Assembly: GCF_025961315.1 (NCBI RefSeq)
Contig: NZ_JAOQNK010000001.1
Span: forward strand, 3,596,001-3,660,000
Direction: 5' to 3'
DNA from: Sphingobacterium kitahiroshimense
GTDB lineage: Bacteria; Bacteroidota; Bacteroidia; Sphingobacteriales; Sphingobacteriaceae
Length of the DNA stretch: 64,000 bases
The notes beneath the pieces were generated by a model. That model worked only from the letters and a program-made list of their open reading frames with translations. It had not been told where the DNA came from and did no database searches. Numbering within the stretch: the stretch's first letter is position 1; the number at the start of each line of letters is the position of its first letter. Both the position numbers and the translations under genes were made by a program. Of this stretch, positions 1 to 8,315 are shown piece after piece.

Positions 1-1731
1 GGAAGAATAATCAAAATCTGGATTGATTTCTCTATCTTCCATTTTTTTCATTCTGTTTACGATTTCCATTTCTTTCTCGAAGTAGCTTTCATATTTGACT
101 TTGATTTCCGCCTGCTCTATTGTCTCTTTGTCAAACTGGTTTAAATAGGATCCAAAATCTGAATCACCTTTCGCGAGGTCATAGATATTGATTTGTGGTC
201 TTCCTAGTAAATTAACCAATTTTGTTTTTTGTGAAATCAAGCTTGATCCAACTTCGTCTAAGATAGGATTCATCTTATCTACTGTTGTTGAATTTTGTTT
301 AAGATACTGAATAATATGATCTGAATTTTTAATTTTCTCATTTACTTTATTCAGTCGCTCATCTCCTACTAATCCTAATTTATGGGCAATCGGTGTTAAT
401 CTGATATCTGCATTATCTTGTCTTAGCAGTAAGCGGTGTTCTGCTCTGGAAGTAAACATGCGGTATGGCTCATCAGTTCCTTTTGTTACTAAGTCATCAA
501 TTAGTACGCCTATATAAGATTCAGATCTTTTTAAGATTAGTTCTTTATCATCATTAATGCGTTGATGTGCGTTGATACCTGCAATGAATCCTTGCGCTGC
601 TGCTTCTTCATAACCTGTAGTACCATTAATCTGTCCTGCAAAAAAGAGATGCTTTACAATGAGTGTTTCCAAAGTTAGATCAAGTTGCATAGGTGGAAAG
701 AAATCATATTCTATAGCATAACCTGGTCTGTACATTCTTGCATTTTCAAAACCTGGGATCAATTGTAAAGCTTTTTGTTGCACGTCTTCCGGTAAAGAAG
801 TGGAGAAGCCATTAACATAAATTTCATTAGTAGTCCATCCTTCTGGTTCTACAAAAATCTGATGTCTTTCACGTTCTGCAAAGCGATTGATTTTGTCTTC
901 TATCGAAGGACAGTAACGTGGGCCGAGACCTTTAATTCTACCTGTGAACATAGGCGATCTTTCAAAACCTGTTTTTAACATTTCATGTACCTTATCATTG
1001 GTATATGTGATCCAGCAACAGCGTTGCTCTGTCGGTAATGGAGTATCTGTATAAGAGAACCGACCTCGATTATCATCGCCCCATTGCTCTTCCATCAAGG
1101 CATAATTTAAGCTTCTTCCATCGATTCGCGGAGGTGTTCCGGTTTTCATTCTACCGGACTCGAAGCCTAGTGATACAAGTTGTTCTGTTAAACCTGTTGC
1201 TGCCTTCTCTCCTGTTCTCCCGCCACCGAATTTCTTTTCACCAATGTGAATGACACCATTTAGAAAAGTTCCATTTGTTAGGACTACTGCATCTGCTTCT
1301 ATTTCTATTCCTAAAGAAGTGATGACACCGCAAGCTTTTCCATTTTTAACGATCACTTCTTTCACGGTATCTTGCCACATATCTAATGTTGGCAGAGCTT
1401 CCAGTTGTAATCTCCATTCTTCTGCGAATCGCATACGATCATTCTGCGTTCTGGGACTCCACATAGCAGGTCCTTTCGACAGATTAAGCATTCTAAATTG
1501 AATAGTTGATTTATCTGCGATGATACCCGTATATCCACCCATGGCATCAATCTCTCTTACGATTTGTCCTTTTGCTACTCCACCTATTGCTGGATTACAA
1601 CTCATCTGTGCGATTACTCCCATATTCATTGTAATGAGAAGTACAGATGAACCTAGGTTTGCAGCTGCCGCCGCGGCTTCACAACCGGCATGTCCTGCAC
1701 CAACTACGATAACGTTATATTTTTTAAACAT
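1..1731 (-). CDS. mnmG: tRNA uridine-5-carboxymethylaminomethyl modification enzyme MnmG (GidA), C-terminus beyond the window
   Basis: MnmG is the FAD-dependent partner of MnmE; together they place the carboxymethylaminomethyl group on U34 of certain tRNAs. Read on the minus strand, the protein opens with MFKKYNVIVVGAGHAGCEAA, an N-terminal Rossmann FAD-binding motif (GAGHAGCEAA). About 577 codons are visible against the roughly 620 usual for the family, so only the C-terminal end is missing at the left edge. The ATG at 1731 directly precedes the FAD motif, which fixes the start. Two parS-like palindromes lie just upstream (1747-1817); mnmG next to parS near the replication origin is a common bacterial arrangement. 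Confidence 0.95.
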   Translation of the reverse strand, partial: MFKKYNVIVVGAGHAGCEAAAAAANLGSSVLLITMNMGVIAQMSCNPAIGGVAKGQIVREIDAMGGYTGIIADKSTIQFRMLNLSKGPAMWSPRTQNDRMRFAEEWRLQLEALPTLDMWQDTVKEVIVKNGKACGVITSLGIEIEADAVVLTNGTFLNGVIHIGEKKFGGGRTGEKAATGLTEQLVSLGFESGRMKTGTPPRIDGRSLNYALMEEQWGDDNRGRFSYTDTPLPTEQRCCWITYTNDKVHEMLKTGFERSPMFTGRIKGLGPRYCPSIEDKINRFAERERHQIFVEPEGWTTNEIYVNGFSTSLPEDVQQKALQLIPGFENARMYRPGYAIEYDFFPPMQLDLTLETLIVKHLFFAGQINGTTGYEEAAAQGFIAGINAHQRINDDKELILKRSESYIGVLIDDLVTKGTDEPYRMFTSRAEHRLLLRQDNADIRLTPIAHKLGLVGDERLNKVNEKIKNSDHIIQYLKQNSTTVDKMNPILDEVGSSLISQKTKLVNLLGRPQINIYDLAKGDSDFGSYLNQFDKETIEQAEIKVKYESYFEKEMEIVNRMKKMEDREINPDFDYSS

Positions 1732-1746
1732 CTTATTTTATTTCAA

Positions 1747-1762
1747 AGTTCCACGTGAAACG
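1747..1762. promoter_or_regulatory. parS-like centromere site 1
   Basis: The sequence AGTTCCACGTGAAACG matches the parS consensus TGTTNCACGTGAAACA at every position except the two outermost bases. It lies 16 nt upstream of the mnmG start. ParB binding to such sites organises the origin region in many bacteria. No parA or parB gene is visible in this window. Confidence 0.7.
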
Positions 1763-1801
1763 CTGGAATTGATTGTTTAGTTTTTATTATTTATTACAAT
1801 A

Positions 1802-1817
1802 CGTTTCACGTGAAACG
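1802..1817. promoter_or_regulatory. parS-like centromere site 2
   Basis: CGTTTCACGTGAAACG is a perfect 16-nt palindrome that matches the parS consensus in its 14 central bases. It sits 55 nt from site 1, between mnmG and the downstream end of the Uup-like gene. Paired sites fit a ParB loading centre near the origin. Confidence 0.75.
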
Positions 1818-1830
1818 TATTGTGTTGTTT

Positions 1831-3690
1831 TTACATCAGTTCTGCTAGACTCAACCATCTTTCAGATTTTACGTCTATACTATTTTGTATATCTTCTATT
1901 TCTTTTGCTATACTTGATAGTTGTACGTGGTCCCCCGTAGAATGAAGTGTATTGTTTTTTTCTACCAAGAGTTCTTCCAACTGCTGTATTTCTTTTTCCA
2001 GTTTATCGTACTCCAATTGCTCTTTATATGAAAGCTTTTTCTTTTCTTCCTTTACTTCTTCTTTCTTTTGAACAGGAATATCTTTTTTCTGTTTTTGTTC
2101 TTTTAGTAAGATATCCTGCTCTGTTTTATAATCGGCATAATTACCATTATAGATATCAATTTTTCCCTCTCCCTCAAATATGAATAATTGCTCTGTCAAT
2201 TTATCTAGTAGATACCTATCGTGAGAAACTAATATAAGTACGCCATTATAGTTCATTAAGAAATCTTCTAGAACATTTAAGGTGTCAATATCAAGATCGT
2301 TTGATGGCTCATCGAGTATTAGGAAGTTCGGGTTTAACATCAGCACGCGCATTAGTTGTAAACGCTTACGCTCACCCCCACTCAACTTGCTTACAAAACC
2401 AAATTGTTTTTCAGGAGGAAACAAAAAGTGTGTCAATAATTGTGAAGCAGTGATCACTTCACCATTTGCCATCTTAATATATTCTGCTACATTTTTTACA
2501 ACATCTAGAACTCGATCTCCTTCACTTACTTCTAAACCACCTTGTTTGTAATATCCATAAACGGTCGTTTCACCTACAGCAATACTACCACTAGTCGGTA
2601 CTTCATTTTTGGTAATTAAATTTAGAAAAGTAGATTTACCTGTTCCATTCTTACCGGCTAATCCAATACGGTCACCTTTTTTGAAAACATAAGAGAAATC
2701 ACTTATGATGACTTTATCTCCATAATTTTTAGAGACATGTTCCAATTCTAAAATTTTAGAGCCTTGTCTACTTATTTTAACACTTAACTGAACAGAGTCA
2801 TTTGCTTTTTGAGCTTTGGATTTATCTTCAAGCTCATAGTAAGCATCTATTCTAGATTTTGATTTTGTACCACGTGCTTGCGGTTGTCTTCTCATCCATT
2901 CTAGTTCCCGACGTAATAGATTTCTACTTCTTTCTACCATTACTGCGTCGATCGCTTCGCGATCAGATTTTTTCTCGAGGAAGTATGAATAGTTTCCTTT
3001 ATAAGTAAACAGCTTTCCCCTATCCAATTCTCTGATCTCTGTACAAATGTTATCTAAAAAATAACGATCATGGGTAACCAGTAATACAGTTTTATTTCCT
3101 GTTGTCAAAAGTTTTTCAAGCCATTCTATTGTTTCAATATCCAAATGGTTTGTAGGCTCATCTAGAATATAAACATCCGGTTCGTCTATTAAAAGTTTTG
3201 CTAGTGCTAGTCGCTTACGTTGTCCTCCCGAAAGACTCTTTATATCTTGATGAAAATCGACAATATTAAGTCTATTCAAAATAGTCTTAATATTATACTC
3301 ATACTCCCAAGCATTGAGGGTTGTTATTTTTTCTGTCAGATCTTCTAATTTATTCTGATCAATTTCTGGCATAGCCAAAAGCTCTTCATAATCTCTAATT
3401 AATCGCTGTTCTTCGTTGTCAGTTGAATATATAAAATCGTTAATGGAGGTTAATCCATCATATTTAGGATCTTGATCTAAAAAACCAATCTTGATACCTT
3501 TTTCTTTAACAACTTTTCCGGAGGTAGGCTCTAATTTGCCACCTAATATGGAGAGAAGGGTTGATTTTCCTGTTCCGTTAATACCTACTAAGGCTACTCG
3601 ATCCCCTTTTAGAAGTCCAAAATGTAAATCTTTAAAAAGCCATCTATCATGAAATGAATGACTTACTTGTTCAGTTGCTAATATACTCAC
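1831..3690 (-). CDS. ABC-F family ATPase, Uup-like
   Basis: This soluble protein of 619 residues has two ABC ATPase domains and no membrane segments, as in the ABC-F family, whose members act on ribosomes or, for Uup, also influence transposon excision. Domain 1 shows Walker A GINGTGKST (about residues 37-45), signature LSGGQRKRLALA and DEPTNHLD. Domain 2 shows GKNGTGKST, LSGGERKRLQL and DEPSNDLD. A Lys/Glu-rich coiled coil from about residue 540 to the end matches the C-terminal domain typical of Uup. The start is GTG at 3690, with no better upstream codon. The gene stands alone. The Uup assignment rests on the C-terminal coiled coil; other ABC-F subfamilies are possible. Confidence 0.88.
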   Translation of the reverse strand: MSILATEQVSHSFHDRWLFKDLHFGLLKGDRVALVGINGTGKSTLLSILGGKLEPTSGKVVKEKGIKIGFLDQDPKYDGLTSINDFIYSTDNEEQRLIRDYEELLAMPEIDQNKLEDLTEKITTLNAWEYEYNIKTILNRLNIVDFHQDIKSLSGGQRKRLALAKLLIDEPDVYILDEPTNHLDIETIEWLEKLLTTGNKTVLLVTHDRYFLDNICTEIRELDRGKLFTYKGNYSYFLEKKSDREAIDAVMVERSRNLLRRELEWMRRQPQARGTKSKSRIDAYYELEDKSKAQKANDSVQLSVKISRQGSKILELEHVSKNYGDKVIISDFSYVFKKGDRIGLAGKNGTGKSTFLNLITKNEVPTSGSIAVGETTVYGYYKQGGLEVSEGDRVLDVVKNVAEYIKMANGEVITASQLLTHFLFPPEKQFGFVSKLSGGERKRLQLMRVLMLNPNFLILDEPSNDLDIDTLNVLEDFLMNYNGVLILVSHDRYLLDKLTEQLFIFEGEGKIDIYNGNYADYKTEQDILLKEQKQKKDIPVQKKEEVKEEKKKLSYKEQLEYDKLEKEIQQLEELLVEKNNTLHSTGDHVQLSSIAKEIEDIQNSIDVKSERWLSLAELM

Positions 3691-4156
3691 GTTAATTTCC
3701 TAATTTTTCTTGTTCAATAAATTGCATAATTTACACATAAGAAAAACATAAACTACTGATTACTAGCTATTTGTGTTTTTCCTGTGTTTTTCAATACACC
3801 TCTATGTATTAAAAACTATGAATGTCTACCCTCTAGTATAAATAACTTTGATGGTAGTAAATTATATGCAAAAGTTAGCACATTGCTAACGTATTATTTT
3901 ATTAAGAATAAAACGACAGTTGGTCATTTAATAGGAGATTTTAAATGTTGGTCCCTAGCAACAGTATGTCCAAGTTATTCAAGCAGATTTTATCACATGT
4001 AAAATCAATTGCGATGAATAAGGAAGATATATGAATTTGATTATTTAGAAAATAATTTCCGCTCACAAATGTATCACGCAAAAGTAAGTAATTTTCGCCT
4101 TTTATATGTAATCTTTGGAGAAGATCTGGATAAGATGAAATGCAGGTGATAATGAT
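3691..4156. other. Intergenic region with no recognised gene
   Basis: This AT-rich stretch separates the divergent-side end of the Uup-like gene from apaG. The longest open frame (3784-4002) has no family-like pattern. It presumably carries the Uup-like promoter; I see no clear TAnnTTTG element or structured RNA. Confidence 0.5.
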
Positions 4157-4543
4157 CTAGTTCAATACGTAATTTGCAATCAAGTTAAATCTAGGGATGT
4201 CAACTTTGAATGAAGAGGCGTCTATCAATTTGATCATATTAAAGTAACCTTCCATATAGCCCATCTCACTTTTTAAATTGCATCCTGATGTATATTGATG
4301 CATTTGACCTGGTTCAATAATGGGCTGTTCTCCGACCACACCGTCACCATATACTTCATTATGATCTCCGATTGAATCGAAAATATTCCAGTAGCGGCTC
4401 ATGAGCTGAATACTTGAATCACTTAAGTTTTCTATACTTATTAGATAAGCAAACATAAAATGATCTCTTTCTGGATTAGAATATTCAGGTTGAAAAACGC
4501 ATTCTACTGAAATTTTTATTCCTTCTGTTATTTGAGTTGTCAT
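4157..4543 (-). CDS. apaG: ApaG family protein (DUF525)
   Basis: This is a 128-residue single-domain protein with the length and motifs of ApaG: an N-terminal beta-rich segment (IKISVECVFQPEYSNPE), the central RYWNIFDSIG segment and GVVGEQPIIEPGQMHQYTSG. ApaG proteins adopt an FN3-like fold and have been linked to Co2+/Mg2+ resistance and diadenosine tetraphosphate levels; the biochemical role is not settled. The ATG at 4543 is the only reasonable start. The neighbouring methyltransferase is divergent. Confidence 0.92.
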   Translation of the reverse strand: MTTQITEGIKISVECVFQPEYSNPERDHFMFAYLISIENLSDSSIQLMSRYWNIFDSIGDHNEVYGDGVVGEQPIIEPGQMHQYTSGCNLKSEMGYMEGYFNMIKLIDASSFKVDIPRFNLIANYVLN

Positions 4544-4669
4544 ATATAGTTTTTTTGCTATGCAACTAAGTTACTAATAATGAGTTTAAATACTCAAAAA
4601 AATGATAAGGTTTTACATTATATTGAAAAATGCATCTGTTATGAAAGACAATTTAGTAGGTTTGTAAAT

Positions 4670-5377
4670 ATGCAAAAAGGTACACTATTTTTGATTCCGG
4701 TTCCTCTTAGCGAGGAAGCATCAGCAAAATCTTTCACTTCCTATTTAGTGGAGACAATAAATAGCTTGGATGAATATATTGTAGAGAATGAGAAGACAGC
4801 ACGTAAGTTTCTTAAACAAGCTGGTCTTAAGATTCCTCAAAAGGATTTGATCATTTATGATTATGGTAAGCATGCAAGAGATAAAGGAAACATTAAAGAT
4901 TTTTTCAAGGGCTTATTAGCAGGTAAAAATGTCGGTCTCATGTCCGAAGCTGGTTGCCCAGGTGTTGCTGACCCCGGTGCTGATATTGTGGGTGAAGCAC
5001 ATCGTCAAGGAATTAAGATTGTGCCATTAGTTGGGCCTAGTTCTATTTTATTAGCATTAATGGCTTCGGGTTTTAGTGGACAAAAATTTGCTTTCCAAGG
5101 ATATCTACCTATTGATAAAACAGATCGTTCAAGACGTATAAAAGAATTGGAACTACAGGCATCAAAGGAAGATCAGACACAAATTTTTATAGAAACTCCT
5201 TTCAGAAATAATCAATTACTGGCCGAATTATTAAAAACATGTAAAGGACAAACTAAACTTTGTGTTGCATGTGATCTCACAGATGATGCTGAATTTATTA
5301 AAACATTGACTATTGATCAATGGAAAAAGAGAACCGATGATTTTCATAAAAGACCTGCTATATTTTTGCTTTACTAG
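4670..5377 (+). CDS. RsmI-like SAM-dependent methyltransferase (tetrapyrrole methylase fold)
   Basis: The protein (235 residues from the ATG at 4670) resembles the tetrapyrrole-methylase-fold family that includes RsmI, the 16S rRNA C1402 2'-O-methyltransferase. Visible motifs are the N-terminal KGTLFLIPVPLSE strand, the glycine-rich SEAGCPGVADPGADIV loop and PLVGPSSILLALMASG, both part of the SAM-binding site. An in-frame ATG at 4580 would add 30 residues with no family similarity, so the later start is preferred. It is shorter than E. coli RsmI (about 286 residues); Bacteroidota carry short paralogues of this kind whose substrate is uncertain. Confidence 0.8.
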   Translation: MQKGTLFLIPVPLSEEASAKSFTSYLVETINSLDEYIVENEKTARKFLKQAGLKIPQKDLIIYDYGKHARDKGNIKDFFKGLLAGKNVGLMSEAGCPGVADPGADIVGEAHRQGIKIVPLVGPSSILLALMASGFSGQKFAFQGYLPIDKTDRSRRIKELELQASKEDQTQIFIETPFRNNQLLAELLKTCKGQTKLCVACDLTDDAEFIKTLTIDQWKKRTDDFHKRPAIFLLY

Positions 5378-5831
5378 TAATGGTCTCCCCTACCCTAGTG
5401 TGGTAAGTTCGCATACTGAAATTAAAAACCTCACTGAGGTGTTTTAAATGGGGTGAAATGTGGTGAGTAAGTACTTATTTACTCTGTTATTTTATCTGTT
5501 GATAACGAATAGTTTTTGAAACGCGTTGTATTAAATGATTCCATGTAGATTGCAATCATTATCTCAGTTGTATACGGCATACTATGCTTTTGAAATACAC
5601 GTCTGATTATTAATTAGATATATTTTTTATATGAACTTTATTTTTCATAAAACTTGCTAAGTTGCAGGAATACAGTCGGATAATAATCTAATAAATCCCC
5701 CACTCTTTCACTATTTGGGAATAGGTTAAAGCTTTTAATATAAATATCATTTTAAGGGTAATTGATCAAAATCGACGAATAAAGAATTTAAAAGAATTGG
5801 TATCTTTACTGCATAACGAGAATTAGCACAG
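5378..5831. other. Intergenic region with one weak hairpin
   Basis: A short inverted repeat at about 5427-5444 (ACCTCA/TGAGGT followed by TTTT) lies 50 nt after the methyltransferase and may be its terminator. A TATCTTTA element at 5801-5808, one base off the TAnnTTTG consensus, could belong to the promoter of the next operon. I see nothing else. Confidence 0.4.
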
Positions 5832-6332
5832 ATGGATCAAGTAGAATTACAAGAACAGTTATTGAAGGAAATTTCAAAGCCGGAGTTTATCTATACAGTA
5901 ATTGCAATTTATATTATTCGTATTGTTATTTGGCTGTTTTTAGCCAATACGATGAGAAAGACATTATTATTGGTGTCAGAAGAAAATCAATGTATAAAAC
6001 CTAATCAGGTATTTGGTATCGCTATTCCTTTATTTAATATTTATTGGAATTTTGAAGTAGCAAGACGTTTACGGGATTCGTTAATTAATGAATTTTTTGA
6101 TCGTAAAATCGCTGTAGATGAATCTCCGACATTTAAGAAAGGTTCACTATATGGCTGGATATATTTGGCGACAAATATTCCATTACCCCCATTTATATCT
6201 GTTGTTGCTATTATTTTTCATTTTGTAACCATGATTAATTATTGGGTTGATATCAAAAATTATAAGCGTATATTAGAGCAACATAATACTTTTAGGGATC
6301 AAGAAGAATTAGAGAATAAACATGAAGATTAA
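5832..6332 (+). CDS. Putative membrane protein (DUF4328-like pattern)
   Basis: This 166-residue protein has about three hydrophobic segments: residues 16-38 (YTVIAIYIIRIVIWLFLAN), a central AIPLFNIYWNFEVARRL segment, and about 112-137. The combination of IPLFNIYWNF with a following RRLRDSLINEF helix recalls a widespread Bacteroidota membrane family often labelled DUF4328, but function is unknown. Its end overlaps the NIF3 gene by 11 nt, and the zinc-ribbon gene follows, so the three are probably co-transcribed and translationally coupled. Confidence 0.6.
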   Translation: MDQVELQEQLLKEISKPEFIYTVIAIYIIRIVIWLFLANTMRKTLLLVSEENQCIKPNQVFGIAIPLFNIYWNFEVARRLRDSLINEFFDRKIAVDESPTFKKGSLYGWIYLATNIPLPPFISVVAIIFHFVTMINYWVDIKNYKRILEQHNTFRDQEELENKHED

Positions 6333-7422
6333 GGAAATTACTGCTTATCTGGAAAGGATAGCACCATTAGATCTACAGGAGTCGTATGACAATTGCGGTT
6401 TAATCGTGGGAGATCCGGATCAAGAACTTTCAAAAATATTGATTTCTTTAGATTGTACTGAAGAGGTAGTTGATGATGCAATTGCTAAAGGATGTAATTT
6501 AATTGTTTCTCATCATCCCATTGTTTTTAAAGGTCTGAAGAAATTTAATGGAAACAATTACGTGGAGCGTACTGTTATAAAAGCAATTCAACATGATATT
6601 GCGCTGTATGCTATTCATACGAATCTGGATAATATAACAGGTGGTGTTAATTCAAAGATAGCCTCCCTGTTAAATCTTCAAAATCAGGCTATTTTAGAAC
6701 CTAAATCTAATCTTTTGTATAAACTTGTGGTCTATGTCCCACGAAGCCATGTCGAATTGGTTAGAGAAGCTCTATTTGATGCTGGCGCAGGTAAAGTTGG
6801 GACCAAATACGATCAATGCAGTTTTAATACTGCCGGTTATGGTACATTTAGACCTCATGGCGAAGCACAACCAACTATTGGGGAAATTGGGCTACAAGAA
6901 AGAGTGGAAGAGACCAGAATTGAAGTTGTTTATACAAAAGCTATTGAACGTAAAGTTCTTTTGGCTATGTATGAATCACATCCTTATGAAGAAGTTGCTT
7001 ACGATACGCTTAAACTGGAAAATAAAAATCAAGAAGTCGGAGCTGGAGTTATTGGAAATTTAGAAAGTCCTATGTCTGAACAGGATTTTTTAGCCTATTT
7101 AAAAAATAATTTAAACCTGCAGGTTATTAGACATACTGCTCTACAAGGTAAACCTGTGTCAAGGGTTGCCGTATGTGGTGGTGCCGGTGGATTTTTATTA
7201 AATACCGCAAAGCGGTCTGGAGCGGATTTTTTTGTTACAGCCGATTATAAATATCATGAATTTTTTGATGCAGAAAATCAAATTGTGATTGCAGATATCG
7301 GTCATTATGAAAGCGAACAATTTACGCAAGAATTATTGTTCGATATAATTACAGAAAAATTTCCTAACTTTGCAGTCCTAATAACAGAAGTAGATACAAA
7401 TCCTATAAAACACTATTGTTGA
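6322..7422 (+). CDS. NIF3-like dinuclear metal centre protein
   Basis: The 366-residue length matches the long (YqfO-type) NIF3 family, with two NIF3 halves flanking an inserted PII/CutA-like domain at about residues 130-230. Metal-binding motifs are seen in SHHPIVFKGLK and HTNLDN in the first half and in DIGHYESEQ near the C-terminus. Members form hexamers with a dinuclear metal site; some bind GTP cyclohydrolase-like substrates but the physiological reaction is unknown. The stop codon overlaps the start of the next gene by one base (TGATG), indicating coupled translation. Pairing with the zinc-ribbon protein is a conserved arrangement in many bacteria. Confidence 0.9.
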   Translation: MKIKEITAYLERIAPLDLQESYDNCGLIVGDPDQELSKILISLDCTEEVVDDAIAKGCNLIVSHHPIVFKGLKKFNGNNYVERTVIKAIQHDIALYAIHTNLDNITGGVNSKIASLLNLQNQAILEPKSNLLYKLVVYVPRSHVELVREALFDAGAGKVGTKYDQCSFNTAGYGTFRPHGEAQPTIGEIGLQERVEETRIEVVYTKAIERKVLLAMYESHPYEEVAYDTLKLENKNQEVGAGVIGNLESPMSEQDFLAYLKNNLNLQVIRHTALQGKPVSRVAVCGGAGGFLLNTAKRSGADFFVTADYKYHEFFDAENQIVIADIGHYESEQFTQELLFDIITEKFPNFAVLITEVDTNPIKHYC

Positions 7423-8174
7423 TGGAACAAACCGTAGAACAAAAATTGAAAGCATTATGGTTATTACAGGCCATACATACTAAAGTAGATAAAATTCGCC
7501 AAATTAGAGGAGAATTACCTATCGAGGTTGCAGATCTTGAAGATGAAATTGCGGGCTTAGAAACACGTATCGAAAAGATCAGAACAGACTTAGATGAGTT
7601 AGAAGATTCGATCGTTAAGCGTAAGAACATGATTAAAGACGCTCAATTGGCTATCAAAAAATATGAAAGTCAACTGAACGAAGTAAAAAATAATCGTGAA
7701 TATGATGCTATTTCGAAAGAAATTGAAATTCAAGGATTAGAAATCCAAGTTTGTGAAAAAAGAATTAAAGAATTTGAATTCGAAATTCGCAATAAAACAG
7801 AAAACTACGATACGACAGTATCTAATTTAGAGTATAGTAAAGGTGAGTTAGAAGGTAAAAAGAAAGAATTGGAAACAATTACTTCTGAAACTCAAAAAGA
7901 TGAAGATGATTTGTTGGCTAAAGCCGAAAAAGCGGAAGCTAACATTGATGAACGCTTAAATAAAGTTTATTACCGTTTACGTAATTCATTCAAGAATGGT
8001 CTAGCAGTTGTTTCAATTGACCGTGATAGCTGTTCAGGATGTCATAATAAAATTCCTGCACAACTACAATCTGAGATTCGTCAACGTAAGAAAATTATTA
8101 TCTGTGAACACTGTGGACGTGTTTTAGTAGACGAAGGTGTTGTTTTAGAAATAGAACAAGACTACGGTTTCTAA
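7422..8174 (+). CDS. Coiled-coil zinc-ribbon protein (DUF164/CT398-like)
   Basis: The protein has 250 residues. Residues 15-170 form a long, highly charged antiparallel coiled coil, followed by a C4 zinc ribbon with CSGCHNK and CEHCGR near the C-terminus. This architecture matches the C4-type zinc-ribbon family containing Helicobacter HP0958 and Chlamydia CT398, which have been linked to RpoN stability and secretion; no specific role can be inferred here. The ATG at 7422 overlaps the NIF3 stop. A TTG six bases upstream is in frame but less likely. A strong terminator follows the gene. Confidence 0.85.
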   Translation: MEQTVEQKLKALWLLQAIHTKVDKIRQIRGELPIEVADLEDEIAGLETRIEKIRTDLDELEDSIVKRKNMIKDAQLAIKKYESQLNEVKNNREYDAISKEIEIQGLEIQVCEKRIKEFEFEIRNKTENYDTTVSNLEYSKGELEGKKKELETITSETQKDEDDLLAKAEKAEANIDERLNKVYYRLRNSFKNGLAVVSIDRDSCSGCHNKIPAQLQSEIRQRKKIIICEHCGRVLVDEGVVLEIEQDYGF

Positions 8175-8198
8175 AAAACAGCCTTATATTGATATTTA

Positions 8199-8228
8199 AG
8201 CCCCAATTTTTTAATTGGGGTTTTTTTA
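8199..8228 (+). terminator. Rho-independent terminator after the zinc-ribbon gene
   Basis: CCCCAATT (8201-8208) pairs perfectly with AATTGGGG (8213-8220) across a TTTT loop and is followed by seven T residues. It ends the three-gene operon 5832-8174. Confidence 0.85.
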
Positions 8229-8315
8229 TTGCAACTTAATTGATATACATAATTTATTGATAAATTATTGGTTATTTTTACAGCACAATAAAAACCCTAT
8301 TTTATCTTTAAATAT

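Noticed and set aside
3784..4002. 72-residue frame between the Uup-like gene and apaG
   Set aside because: Composition is that of random AT-rich DNA, with no motif and no promoter.
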